A DNA stretch of 11,799 nucleotides from assembly GCA_038227745.1 (NCBI GenBank), contig JBBRPS010000274.1, positions 1 through 11,799 of the forward strand, read 5' to 3'. Shown here in pieces: positions 5,579 through 11,799 of the stretch. The notes below the pieces were generated by a model. That model saw nothing but the letters and a program-made list of their open reading frames with translations, ran no database searches and was not told where the DNA came from. The translations under genes and the position numbers were made by a program. How positions within the stretch are numbered: position 1 is the first letter of the stretch; every line of letters begins with the position of its first letter. This DNA comes from DASPXY01 sp038227745 (GTDB taxonomy: Bacteria; Planctomycetota; Planctomycetia; Gemmatales; Gemmataceae).

Positions 5579-6613
5579 ATGAAGCTGACTCGAATGCTCC
5601 TGGCCGGGATGGTGCTGGTGAGCCTGGCGGGGGTGGCCTACGTCAGCCAGCGACCGGCGCTGCCGGCGCTGAAGATGGCGCAGGCCGCCCAGCAACTCCT
5701 GGAGGGCCTCAGCGCCGAGCAGAAGGCCAAGGCGACCTTTCCCTTCGACAGCCCGGAGCGGACGAACTGGTGGTTCGTGCCGAAGGAGGACAAGAAGAAG
5801 CAGCCCACCCGCAAGGGCCTGCCGCTCAAGGAAATGAACGAGGCCCAGAAGAAGGCGGCGCTGGCCCTGGTGGCGGCCGGCACGAGCGAGCGCGGCGACA
5901 AGCAGGCCACCACCATCATGAGCCTGGAGGCCATCCTCCTCGACCTGGAGAAGGGCCGCGGCCCGGTCCGCGATCCGCAGTGGTACTTCTTCACGATCTT
6001 CGGCACGCCGGGCAAGAGCGGCCAATGGGGCTGGCGCGTCGAGGGGCACCACCTGTCGATCAACTTCACGCTGGCGAACGGTGAGGTGGCCGCCGCCACG
6101 CCGTTCTTCTTCGGGGCCAACCCGGCGACCATCAAGAGCGGCCCGAAGAAAGGCTACCAGACGCTGCCGGAAACGGAGACCCTGGCCCGCAAGCTGTTCA
6201 AGTCGCTCGACGAGGACCAGCAGAAGGTCGCCTACCGCGACAAGCCGTTCCCCGAGCCGAAGCAGGCGATGGTCGCGCCGTCGGTCGGCGCGCCGGTCGG
6301 CCTGGCCGCGTCGAAGATGAAGGACGACCAGCGCGCTCTTCTGGTCAAACTGGTCGAGTCGTACGCGCACCGAATGCCGCCGGAGGTCGCGGCGGCGGAG
6401 CTGAAGCAGGTGCGGCAGGCGGGCGTCGAGAAGATCCACTTCGCCTACACGGGCGCGACCGAGCCGAGCAAGGGCCACACGTATCGCGTGCAGGGGCCGA
6501 CGTTCGTGATCGAGTTCCTGAACGTGCAGGCCGACTCGGCGGGCAACCCGGCGAACCACATTCACAGCGCCTGGCGGCGCATTGAGGGGGATTTCGGCAT
6601 CACGAAGAAGTGA
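5579..6613 (+). CDS. Secreted DUF3500 family protein
   Basis: A 344-residue exported protein of the DUF3500 family, whose function is unknown. Residues 1-22 look like a signal peptide (Lys/Arg start, then LLAGMVLVSLAGVAYV). Family blocks visible are WWFVPKE (64-70), GLPLKEMNEAQKKAALALV, IMSLE, RDPQWYFFTIFGTPG (131-145), WGWRVEGHHLSINFT (150-164), TPFFFGANPA (174-183), and the C-terminal YRVQGPTFVIEFLNVQ with NHIHSAWRRIEGDFG (326-340). The His pair 157-158 and the HxH at 327/329 are the family's most striking conserved residues and could bind metal; that is inference. It has its own promoter and ends at a hairpin shared with the convergent kinase gene. No good Shine-Dalgarno is seen before ATG 5579 beyond a G-rich stretch, but the start agrees with the signal peptide. 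Confidence 0.9.
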   Translation: MKLTRMLLAGMVLVSLAGVAYVSQRPALPALKMAQAAQQLLEGLSAEQKAKATFPFDSPERTNWWFVPKEDKKKQPTRKGLPLKEMNEAQKKAALALVAAGTSERGDKQATTIMSLEAILLDLEKGRGPVRDPQWYFFTIFGTPGKSGQWGWRVEGHHLSINFTLANGEVAAATPFFFGANPATIKSGPKKGYQTLPETETLARKLFKSLDEDQQKVAYRDKPFPEPKQAMVAPSVGAPVGLAASKMKDDQRALLVKLVESYAHRMPPEVAAAELKQVRQAGVEKIHFAYTGATEPSKGHTYRVQGPTFVIEFLNVQADSAGNPANHIHSAWRRIEGDFGITKK

Positions 6614-6618
6614 CCGCA

Positions 6619-6648
6619 GCGAACGGCCGGCGTGCGCCGGCCGTTCGC
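6619..6648. terminator. Bidirectional hairpin between convergent DUF3500 and kinase genes
   Basis: A perfect stem of 12-13 bp (6619-6631 with 6636-6648) lies between the two stop codons, 6613 (plus) and 6652 (minus). There is no clear U-tract on either strand, so its efficiency as a terminator is open, but its position fits a shared end. Confidence 0.65.
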
Positions 6649-6651
6649 CGC

Positions 6652-7983
6652 TCAATGCGCCTTCCCGATGAGCAGCAGTGGCACGAGGTAGAAGAAGCTC
6701 ACCAACCCGGTCACGACGGCGATCAGCAGAAGGACGATGACCCACTTGACCCATTCGCCCGACCTGCGGGACGTGCCGATGTCGATCATCGGCGGCGCCG
6801 CGGAGGCGGCCTCCTCGGTCGGGGCGACAACGGCTTCCGGGACCGTCGATTGCATCGGGCTTCCGCGCGAGGGCGTCGCTCCGGGGAGCTTCGGCAAGGG
6901 CGGGACTGGCGTCGCCGGCGGCGCGATCACCAGGTCGCGGAACTCGGGATGGTTGCGCAGCGGCTCGAACGGGCCGGACTTGCCGCGGCTGGCGCGGACG
7001 TTGCTCGCGTCGCCAAGCCGGTTCTCCTTGAGCGAACGGCGGATGCCGCCCAGCGTGCCCTTGACCGTGTGCAGCACCCCCTCCTCGTCCTCGTAGACCA
7101 GGTACCAGTTGTCCTGAATGGTGTTCACGTCGGAGGCGACGAGCTTGCGGGTGCTGTGGCCCGTGAGGTCCTCGACGAACTCGCGGCAGCTGGCGGGCCG
7201 CTGCTCGGGGTCGGGGTGCATGGCCCGGCGGATGGCCCAGTCCATGCGCTCCGAGATGCTCGGCACGAGCTGGCGCGGCGGCGGGATCTCGTTGCTGACC
7301 TTCTTCATCCAGGCGTCGAGCGGGCCGGTCGATTTGAACGGCAGTTCGCCGGTCACCATCATGTAGAGCGTGGCGGCGAGCGAGTAGATGTCGCAGCGGG
7401 CGTCGGCCTTCTTGGCGTTGCGGAACTGCTCCGGCGCCATGAAGTGGGGCGTCCCCAGGCCGCGCCCGGTCCGGGTGAGGTTCAGGTCGCCCTCGATCTC
7501 CTTGACCAGGCCCAGGTCGGCCAGCTTCGCCTGCCCGTCCGGCGTGATGAGGACGTTGTCCGGCTTGACGTCGCGGTGGACCACGCCCTGCTTGTGCGCC
7601 TTGTGGAGGCCCTGCGCGATCTGATGGACCAGGCGGATGGCCTCGGCCTCCGGCAGCCGGCCATCGCGCTCGAGCTTCTGTCCAAGCGACTCCCCCTCGA
7701 CGAACTCCATCACCAGGAACGGCAGGTTGCCGTGGTAGCCGTAGTCCAGGGCGCGAACGATGTTCGTGTGATCGAGCGTGCTGGCGACGGTATATTCCTG
7801 CTCGAAGCGCTTGAGCAAGACGGGGTTCTTGACGATGTGCAGCGGGGCGATCTTGACGGCCACGATTTGCCCCGTCGTCCGTTCGCGGCCCTTGTAGACG
7901 GTGCCCATACCGCCCTCGGCGATCTTCTCCAGAAGATCGTATTTGCCGATGGTCTGCAGCACTGGCTTCGTGGTTTCCGTCAT
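6652..7983 (-). CDS. Membrane-anchored serine/threonine protein kinase (Hanks type)
   Basis: A 443-residue kinase. The catalytic domain (about 15-275) has the Gly-rich loop AEGGMGTVYKG (22-32), Lys44 in VAVK, Glu61/Glu63 in the C helix, HRDVKPDN (136-143, catalytic Asp138 and Asn143), DLG instead of DFG (156-158), APE (183-185), RCDIYSLAATLY (196-207) and Arg262. All catalytic residues are present, so it should be active. Residues 291-353 form a small region (WYLVYEDEEGVLHTVKGTL...SGPFEPLRNHPEFRDL) that resembles GYF_2-like modules seen behind planctomycete kinases; this is tentative. A Pro-rich linker follows, then one membrane helix (412-440) and a tiny tail, so the kinase faces the cytoplasm on a C-terminal anchor with no extracellular sensor. 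The start at 7983 matches the family; GGAG lies nine bases upstream. The gene is divergent from the coiled-coil gene set. Confidence 0.95.
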   Translation of the reverse strand: MTETTKPVLQTIGKYDLLEKIAEGGMGTVYKGRERTTGQIVAVKIAPLHIVKNPVLLKRFEQEYTVASTLDHTNIVRALDYGYHGNLPFLVMEFVEGESLGQKLERDGRLPEAEAIRLVHQIAQGLHKAHKQGVVHRDVKPDNVLITPDGQAKLADLGLVKEIEGDLNLTRTGRGLGTPHFMAPEQFRNAKKADARCDIYSLAATLYMMVTGELPFKSTGPLDAWMKKVSNEIPPPRQLVPSISERMDWAIRRAMHPDPEQRPASCREFVEDLTGHSTRKLVASDVNTIQDNWYLVYEDEEGVLHTVKGTLGGIRRSLKENRLGDASNVRASRGKSGPFEPLRNHPEFRDLVIAPPATPVPPLPKLPGATPSRGSPMQSTVPEAVVAPTEEAASAAPPMIDIGTSRRSGEWVKWVIVLLLIAVVTGLVSFFYLVPLLLIGKAH

Positions 7984-8220
7984 CGCCGAGGTCTCCGCAA
8001 CCAGACAACTCCAGGGCGGTCGGGGAGGGAGGCACCCAGGCAGGAGGAAGCGCTTCCCGTCGGCGGCCGCGGCCTTCACGACCGCACGGCTGGCGTGGCA
8101 GAGACAGCGGGCGTTCCTGTCTCCGTCACTGAACAAAAGCGCGGTATCATGGGCGAGGAAGCCGCCTTCAGCTCCCCGGTGATGGGGGATGAGGCCGCGC
8201 ACCGCTCCCTGAAGCAATTG

Positions 8221-8250
8221 TATATCGCACCGCTGGGGTAGGCGTGTCAA
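8221..8250 (-). promoter_or_regulatory. Sigma70-like promoter of the kinase gene
   Basis: Read on the minus strand: a consensus TTGACA (8250-8245), an 18-base spacer, and GATATA (8226-8221). It implies a leader of about 230 bases before the kinase ATG. Confidence 0.55.
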
Positions 8251-8287
8251 AATTCGGAAAATGGGGGAAGTTGCCTGAAGGCGAAGT

Positions 8288-8332
8288 TGACGAGCGGCGG
8301 GCTTTACGCCCGCCGAGCTATCCCGCTCGTCA
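8288..8332. repeat. Nested palindrome, REP-like
   Basis: Outer arms TGACGAGCGG (8288-8297) and CCGCTCGTCA (8323-8332) are perfect inverted repeats. Inside, CGGCGGGC (8295-8302) pairs with GCCCGCCG (8308-8315) around TTTAC. The inner and outer stems compete for three bases (8295-8297). It lies between the two divergent promoters. Confidence 0.75.
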
Positions 8333-8422
8333 GGGAAAATCGCCACCATCGTGTCAGAATGGATAAACCGGGCGCCCCCTGCCTCTTTTTCCGTCCGGCG
8401 CGAATTTCGTCCTGTAATTCTC

Positions 8423-8451
8423 TTGGAATCGCGTGACCGATCCGTCACAAT
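8423..8451 (+). promoter_or_regulatory. Sigma70-like promoter of the coiled-coil operon, with internal inverted repeat
   Basis: TTGGAA (8423-8428), 17-base spacer, CACAAT (8446-8451). The inverted repeat GTGAC-N6-GTCAC (8433-8448) fills most of the spacer and enters the -10 box, as a repressor operator would. Transcription would start near 8458. Confidence 0.5.
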
Positions 8452-8512
8452 TGAAGGGAAGGACAAGTCGCGTCCGCCCCTTCTGGCCCGAACATCCAAG
8501 CGGATACGCTCC

Positions 8513-10453
8513 ATGAAGAAGAAGAAAGCCGATGACGCCTTCCGGGACGATGACGACCTGGGGCTGGATGACGCGGAACCCGTGGACGCCGACGCGGAAC
8601 CCGTGGACGTCGATGCGGCCGTGGATCCCGATGCGTCGGTGGATCCCGATGCGGTCGCGGACGACGACGCCATGATCCAGGGGCTCGCTTCGGACGCCGT
8701 CGATAAGCCGGCCCTCCCGGCTTCCGCGGACGAGGTGGTGGCAGCGGAACCCGAGGATGCGGGCCCGCCCGCCCGGACCTCGATGCTCACGCTCGTCCTG
8801 TGCTTCCTCAACGTGGCCGTCGTGCTCGCGTTCACCTTCCTCGCCGTCATGGACTTCGCCGCACGCCAGCGCTGGGCCTACCTCGTCTTCCGCTACGACC
8901 TGGCCGCGCAGGGCCTGCCCCTCCAGGAAGAGGAGAAGGGCGTCAGCGCCGCGCACGACGTGGCCCCGCGCATGACCCTCGACCCCGCCTGGCTCAAGGA
9001 AGCCTACGGGAAGCGCGGCGGTAAGGCGGTGAACGAGAAGTTCCGGGCCGCGGAGTACGAGCCGCAGCGCATCCGCCCGCAGGACCTCGACGACGACTTC
9101 CTCAAGGAGACCTTCAAGGCGCACGGCGGCGAGCCGGTGCCGACCCTCGAGAAGGAGATCGCCCGCCTCAAGGGCAAACTGCCGGGGCTGCTCGACGCCG
9201 CGGCGGCCGACGCCGGCAAGAAGGCGAAGACCGTGGGCGACAAGCAGGAACTCCTGCGCGCCCTGCTCTTCCCGCTGGCGACGACCACGAAGCAGGTGGA
9301 CGCCAGCGACGACGCGGTCGCCGCCACGCCGAAGGGGAACCTCGACAGCCTGATTGCCGTCGCCTCGAAGCGGCGCATGCTGGCCGACATCCTCCACAGG
9401 ATGGACGACTTCCGCCCCTACGACCCCAACGAGAAGTCCCTCGAAAAGGTGGTCGCCCTCGAACCGGCCAAGGGTGGGGAGGGCCTGACCCCCGAGCGCT
9501 TCGTCGTCAAGCAGGACCAGCTCGTCGATCTCCTCAACAAGCGCCTCGACGAGAGTGTCGCCGCCAAGGACTGGGCCGGCAACGAGCGCAGCGGCCTGGA
9601 GAAACGGCGGACGGTCGGCTTCCTCCTGTTCGCGCTCAGCCGCCTCAAGGGGGCCGACGGCAAGCCGCTCTACCCGCCGACCCGCGCGGAAGTGATCGTC
9701 GGTATCCGCGAACTGACGCAGGCCGCCGACACCCTTACGCTGGTCCTCGAGAAGACCGAGAACCGCCTCCTGGCGGCTATCCAGCGTGACCGCGGGCATG
9801 ACTACGTCTACACGCCCGACTACCGCGTCACCGACCCGCAGCAATTCGCCGACAAGCTCCTGGCGCTGCTGGAGCGGATGGAGATCCCCGTGCCGGACAA
9901 GGACGGCTTCAAGAAGGCCGCCCGCCAGCACTTCGCCGACCTGCTCGGCAAGCTCTCGTCCGACGCCGCCCAGCCCGCGAACGCCAAGGTGCTGGCCGAG
10001 GTCAAGGCGCTGCTCGCGAAGGAGAAGATCGTCATCACCGAGGACAAGGAGAACGTCGGCTTCAAGGTGAAGGAGGCGAAGTTCGACCGCGAGGTGCTGC
10101 GCCTCGCCGACGACCGGGAACAGGGCTTCGTCGGCAAGCACCACGAGGTCATCGAGCGCATCCGCGACCTGGCCGCCCGCATCGAGGCGCAGAAGATTCG
10201 CCTCGACGAACTCAAGGGACAGGAAAAGGAGCTGAAACGGCAGTACGAAGAGCGCGCGACGCAGGAGAAGGAGACGCGCGCGAAGCTCATCGCCGCCCGC
10301 GAGCAGACGCTGAAGAAGGCGCAGGACCTCCACCGCCTGCAGGACGAGGTGTACCGGGCGCAGATCGAACTCGCCGGCGCGAGCGAGATGAACCGGCGTT
10401 ACGAGCGCCACATCCGCCAGCTGGAGCTCACCAAGAAGGGGCGCAAGCGATGA
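8513..10453 (+). CDS. Membrane-anchored protein with acidic N-terminus and C-terminal coiled coil
   Basis: A 646-residue protein of no family I recognise. Residues 1-90 are very acidic (Asp/Ala/Glu/Pro) and contain two small duplications (DAEPVDA/DAEPVDV, VDPDAS/VDPDAV). A single membrane helix lies at about 91-113 (SMLTLVLCFLNVAVVLAF), followed by ARQRWAYLVFRYDLA. The middle (150-540) is charged and mostly helical with no motif I can name. Residues 540-646 form a continuous Lys/Glu/Arg-rich coiled coil. If the acidic part is cytoplasmic, the coiled coil is periplasmic. The acidic stretch has several Thr/Ser-poor runs, so it is not an obvious kinase target. The start at ATG 8513 is preferred because a GTG at 8351 would lie upstream of the promoter; the ribosome binding site is weak. 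Its stop overlaps the next gene's ATG in ATGA. Confidence 0.85.
   Translation: MKKKKADDAFRDDDDLGLDDAEPVDADAEPVDVDAAVDPDASVDPDAVADDDAMIQGLASDAVDKPALPASADEVVAAEPEDAGPPARTSMLTLVLCFLNVAVVLAFTFLAVMDFAARQRWAYLVFRYDLAAQGLPLQEEEKGVSAAHDVAPRMTLDPAWLKEAYGKRGGKAVNEKFRAAEYEPQRIRPQDLDDDFLKETFKAHGGEPVPTLEKEIARLKGKLPGLLDAAAADAGKKAKTVGDKQELLRALLFPLATTTKQVDASDDAVAATPKGNLDSLIAVASKRRMLADILHRMDDFRPYDPNEKSLEKVVALEPAKGGEGLTPERFVVKQDQLVDLLNKRLDESVAAKDWAGNERSGLEKRRTVGFLLFALSRLKGADGKPLYPPTRAEVIVGIRELTQAADTLTLVLEKTENRLLAAIQRDRGHDYVYTPDYRVTDPQQFADKLLALLERMEIPVPDKDGFKKAARQHFADLLGKLSSDAAQPANAKVLAEVKALLAKEKIVITEDKENVGFKVKEAKFDREVLRLADDREQGFVGKHHEVIERIRDLAARIEAQKIRLDELKGQEKELKRQYEERATQEKETRAKLIAAREQTLKKAQDLHRLQDEVYRAQIELAGASEMNRRYERHIRQLELTKKGRKR
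8570..8656 (+). repeat. Two short in-frame tandem duplications in the acidic N-terminus
   Basis: Two 21-bp units (8570-8590 and 8591-8611) differ at one base and encode DAEPVDA and DAEPVDV. Two 18-bp units (8621-8638 and 8639-8656) share GTGGATCCCGATGCG and encode VDPDAS and VDPDAV. Both keep the frame. Confidence 0.9.
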
Positions 10454-11247
10454 AGATGAACCACCTGGGCAAGGCCCTCGTGTTGCTCAACCTGGCGATC
10501 AGCATCGTGCTGCTGGCCTGGGCGGCCATGCTCTTCTTGCAGCCGGTGGACTGGGGCTGGAAGGAGGCGCGCAAGGTCTGGAAGGAGCACTCCGAGGGCA
10601 CGAAGGCGGCCAACGAGCGTATCGCCGCGAAGATCGACGAGCGCATCGCCGCCTACGCCAAGCTCGCGGACAATCGCTTCCGCGCGCTCGCCGGCGTCAA
10701 CCAGGCGCAGAAGAGCCTGCAGGAGATGGAGACGGGCTTCGGCGAGAACCGCCGTTTCTACAACAAGGAACTGGCCCGGCTGCTCGCCTCGAAGGACGCC
10801 GCCATCGACGTCAAGGAAGTCAAGGTCGGCAAGGACGGTCAGGTCGAGTTGGTCAAGGCCCAACCCTGGGGCCTGCCCACCTTCACCGCGGCCTTGCCCG
10901 GGATCACCCAGTCCTACGCGGGTTACCTGGGCGACCTGGAGAAGAACCTCGCGGTCATGAAGGTGTACGGCGACAAGATCACTGACTGGGTGGCGAAGAA
11001 GGAAAAGCTCACCGTCAAGATGAACGGGATCTTCAAGGCGGACGGGACGAAGCAGGTGCCGGGCGAGTACGACCTCATCGAGGGCGAGGTCGTGGCGCAG
11101 AGGAAACTCAAGGACGAGCTGGCGTATTTGCAGCCGATCTGGGTCCGCGAGCTGTATAATGCACAGCTGTTGCGTGCCCGGCGGGAGGGGCTGGAGAAGA
11201 GGTTGATCGAGTTGGGGGAATCGCCGTCGGACGCCCTGCGGCAGTGA
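10450..11247 (+). CDS. Membrane-anchored helical protein, second gene of the coiled-coil operon
   Basis: A 265-residue protein of no family I recognise. The N-terminus HLGKALVLLNLAISIVLLAWAAMLFL (residues 5-30) is a membrane anchor with no cleavage site apparent, followed by QPVDWGWKEARKVWKEH. The rest is helical and charged (about 35-120 and 165-260), with a short break containing LVKAQPWGLPTFTAALPGI. It most likely projects outside the cytoplasm. The ATG overlaps the previous stop (ATGA), with AAGGGG 8 bases upstream, so the two genes are almost certainly co-translated and their products may interact. A second ATG two codons later is possible. The segment GKALVLLNL followed by a Trp matches the next gene, so they may be distant paralogs. 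Confidence 0.88.
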   Translation: MKMNHLGKALVLLNLAISIVLLAWAAMLFLQPVDWGWKEARKVWKEHSEGTKAANERIAAKIDERIAAYAKLADNRFRALAGVNQAQKSLQEMETGFGENRRFYNKELARLLASKDAAIDVKEVKVGKDGQVELVKAQPWGLPTFTAALPGITQSYAGYLGDLEKNLAVMKVYGDKITDWVAKKEKLTVKMNGIFKADGTKQVPGEYDLIEGEVVAQRKLKDELAYLQPIWVRELYNAQLLRARREGLEKRLIELGESPSDALRQ

Positions 11248-11254
11248 ACTGCGG

Positions 11255-11283
11255 TTGACAGGGACAGGTCTCGGCGGCATAAT
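11255..11283 (+). promoter_or_regulatory. Near-consensus sigma70 promoter of the third coiled-coil gene
   Basis: TTGACA (11255-11260), exactly 17 bases, CATAAT (11278-11283). This is the closest match to consensus in the window. Transcription would start near 11290. Confidence 0.75.
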
Positions 11284-11342
11284 CCTCACCCTCACGTCTC
11301 GAATCGAAACCGACGCAGTTCGCGCGATCCGGACGAAGTTCC

Positions 11343-11377
11343 GCGGAGCGGGCAGGGGGTTCGTTATCCCGTTCCGC
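11343..11377 (+). other. Hairpin in the leader of the third coiled-coil gene
   Basis: GCGGAGCGGG (11343-11352) pairs with CCCGTTCCGC (11368-11377) with one G-U pair and a 15-base loop. It lies within the leader, 31 bases before the ATG. Confidence 0.5.
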
Positions 11378-11408
11378 CGACAGGAGCGTTCCGGACGAGG
11401 GGGCGACC

Positions 11409-11799
11409 ATGAACACGGTTGGCAAGATCCTTGTTGTCCTCAACCTGCTGTTCGCGGTGGGTTTCTGCGGTATCGTGGTAGTCTATCGGTTTAATCGCGA
11501 GGAGTGGCGCGAGCTTGCCGAGTCCCGCAAGCAGATCTCCATCGTCTACGCGGCCAGCGCGAACGCGGCCCACCAGCAGGCGAAGAACCTCCGCGAGCAG
11601 AATAAGAAGCTGTCGGCCCAGTTCGAGCAATTCATGATCAACTCGAAGTCGGGAGAGGGCGATCTGGCGAAGCAGGTTGAGGATCTCCGGAAGCAGGTCC
11701 GCGACCAGGCCGAGATTGCGAAGCTGGAGATCCTCAACCGCGAGAAGGCCGTGGAGGAGGGGAAGCGCCTGCAGAAGGAGGTGGCCCTGCTGGCGAAGG
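11409..11799 (+). CDS. Membrane-anchored coiled-coil protein, 3' end outside window
   Basis: The first 130 residues of a gene that runs past the right edge. Residues 1-27 (NTVGKILVVLNLLFAVGFCGIV...) are a membrane anchor, followed by FNREEWRELAESRKQ and then an unbroken Gln/Glu/Lys-rich coiled coil with clear heptad spacing, for example LREQNKKLSAQFEQF and VEDLRKQVRDQAEIAKLEIL. No domain is recognised. The start is ATG 11409 with GAGGGGG at 11397-11403. It has its own strong promoter, 150 bases upstream, so it may be expressed separately from the two genes before it, although no clear terminator separates them. GKILVVLNL closely matches GKALVLLNL in the preceding protein. Confidence 0.88.
   Translation, partial: MNTVGKILVVLNLLFAVGFCGIVVVYRFNREEWRELAESRKQISIVYAASANAAHQQAKNLREQNKKLSAQFEQFMINSKSGEGDLAKQVEDLRKQVRDQAEIAKLEILNREKAVEEGKRLQKEVALLAK

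Larger units (their letters stand above)
7984..8512. other. Divergent control region between kinase and coiled-coil genes
   Basis: A 529-bp stretch with no convincing gene. It holds the kinase promoter (8221-8250, minus), a leader of about 230 bases with a 7-bp hairpin (8101-8107 with 8117-8123), a nested palindrome (8288-8332), and the plus-strand promoter (8423-8451) with an internal inverted repeat. Confidence 0.7.

Noticed and set aside
5540..8035. 831-codon minus-strand frame spanning the DUF3500 and kinase regions
   Set aside because: It is antisense to DUF3500 and out of frame with the kinase, both of which carry full family motifs.
6610..8241. 543-codon plus-strand frame opposite the kinase
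   Set aside because: It is the complement of the kinase codons and has no motif; the kinase catalytic residues are complete on the other strand.
8351..8512. N-terminal extension of the first coiled-coil gene from GTG 8351
   Set aside because: It would begin upstream of the promoter at 8423-8451, has no good ribosome binding site, and encodes no conserved-looking sequence.
8354..10411. 685-codon minus-strand frame opposite the first coiled-coil gene
   Set aside because: It is Leu/Val/Glu-rich antisense of a Lys/Glu/Asp coding strand. The plus gene is supported by its membrane helix, coiled coil and ATGA coupling.

Overview
The window is about 11.8 kb of GC-rich bacterial DNA. It probably comes from a planctomycete of the Gemmata/Gemmatales type. 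I infer this from the gene content: a Rpn-family tail with EGRQ repeats, a membrane-tethered Ser/Thr kinase, a small FHA protein, a DUF3500 protein, and several N-terminally anchored coiled-coil proteins. No lineage marker such as rRNA is present.

Layout, left to right. (1) Bases 1-305 hold the 3' end of a Rpn/DUF4351-type protein whose start lies outside the window; it opens with nine in-frame 12-bp repeats. (2) Bases 549-2565 hold a Dabb-domain protein, a DUF2752 membrane protein closely followed by a lipoprotein, and a CDGSH iron-sulfur protein, separated by hairpins. (3) Bases 2669-3892 encode an argininosuccinate synthase-like protein with a degenerate PP-loop, ended by a strong terminator. 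(4) Bases 3931-4225 form a structured leader or small-RNA region ahead of greA (4226-4699). (5) An FHA protein (4920-5447) and a secreted DUF3500 protein (5579-6613) each have their own sigma70-like promoter. (6) A perfect hairpin at 6620-6647 separates DUF3500 from the convergent Ser/Thr kinase gene (7983-6652, minus strand). (7) A 529-bp divergent control region (7984-8512) carries a promoter for each side and a nested palindrome. (8) From 8513 to the right edge lie three plus-strand genes for membrane-anchored, coiled-coil proteins. The first two overlap by 4 bp. The third has a near-consensus promoter and is cut by the window end.

The most system-like part is the right half. A transmembrane Ser/Thr kinase is divergent from a set of inner-membrane proteins that share an N-terminal pattern (an LV..LN-type hydrophobic segment followed by a conserved Trp) and long charged helices. 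An FHA (phosphothreonine-reading) protein lies nearby. A kinase-regulated envelope scaffold is a reasonable hypothesis, but nothing here proves it. The second item of note is the argininosuccinate synthase-like protein, which has lost several nucleotide- and substrate-binding residues. The third is the greA leader, whose terminator-like hairpin upstream of the start resembles the known E. coli greA leader arrangement.
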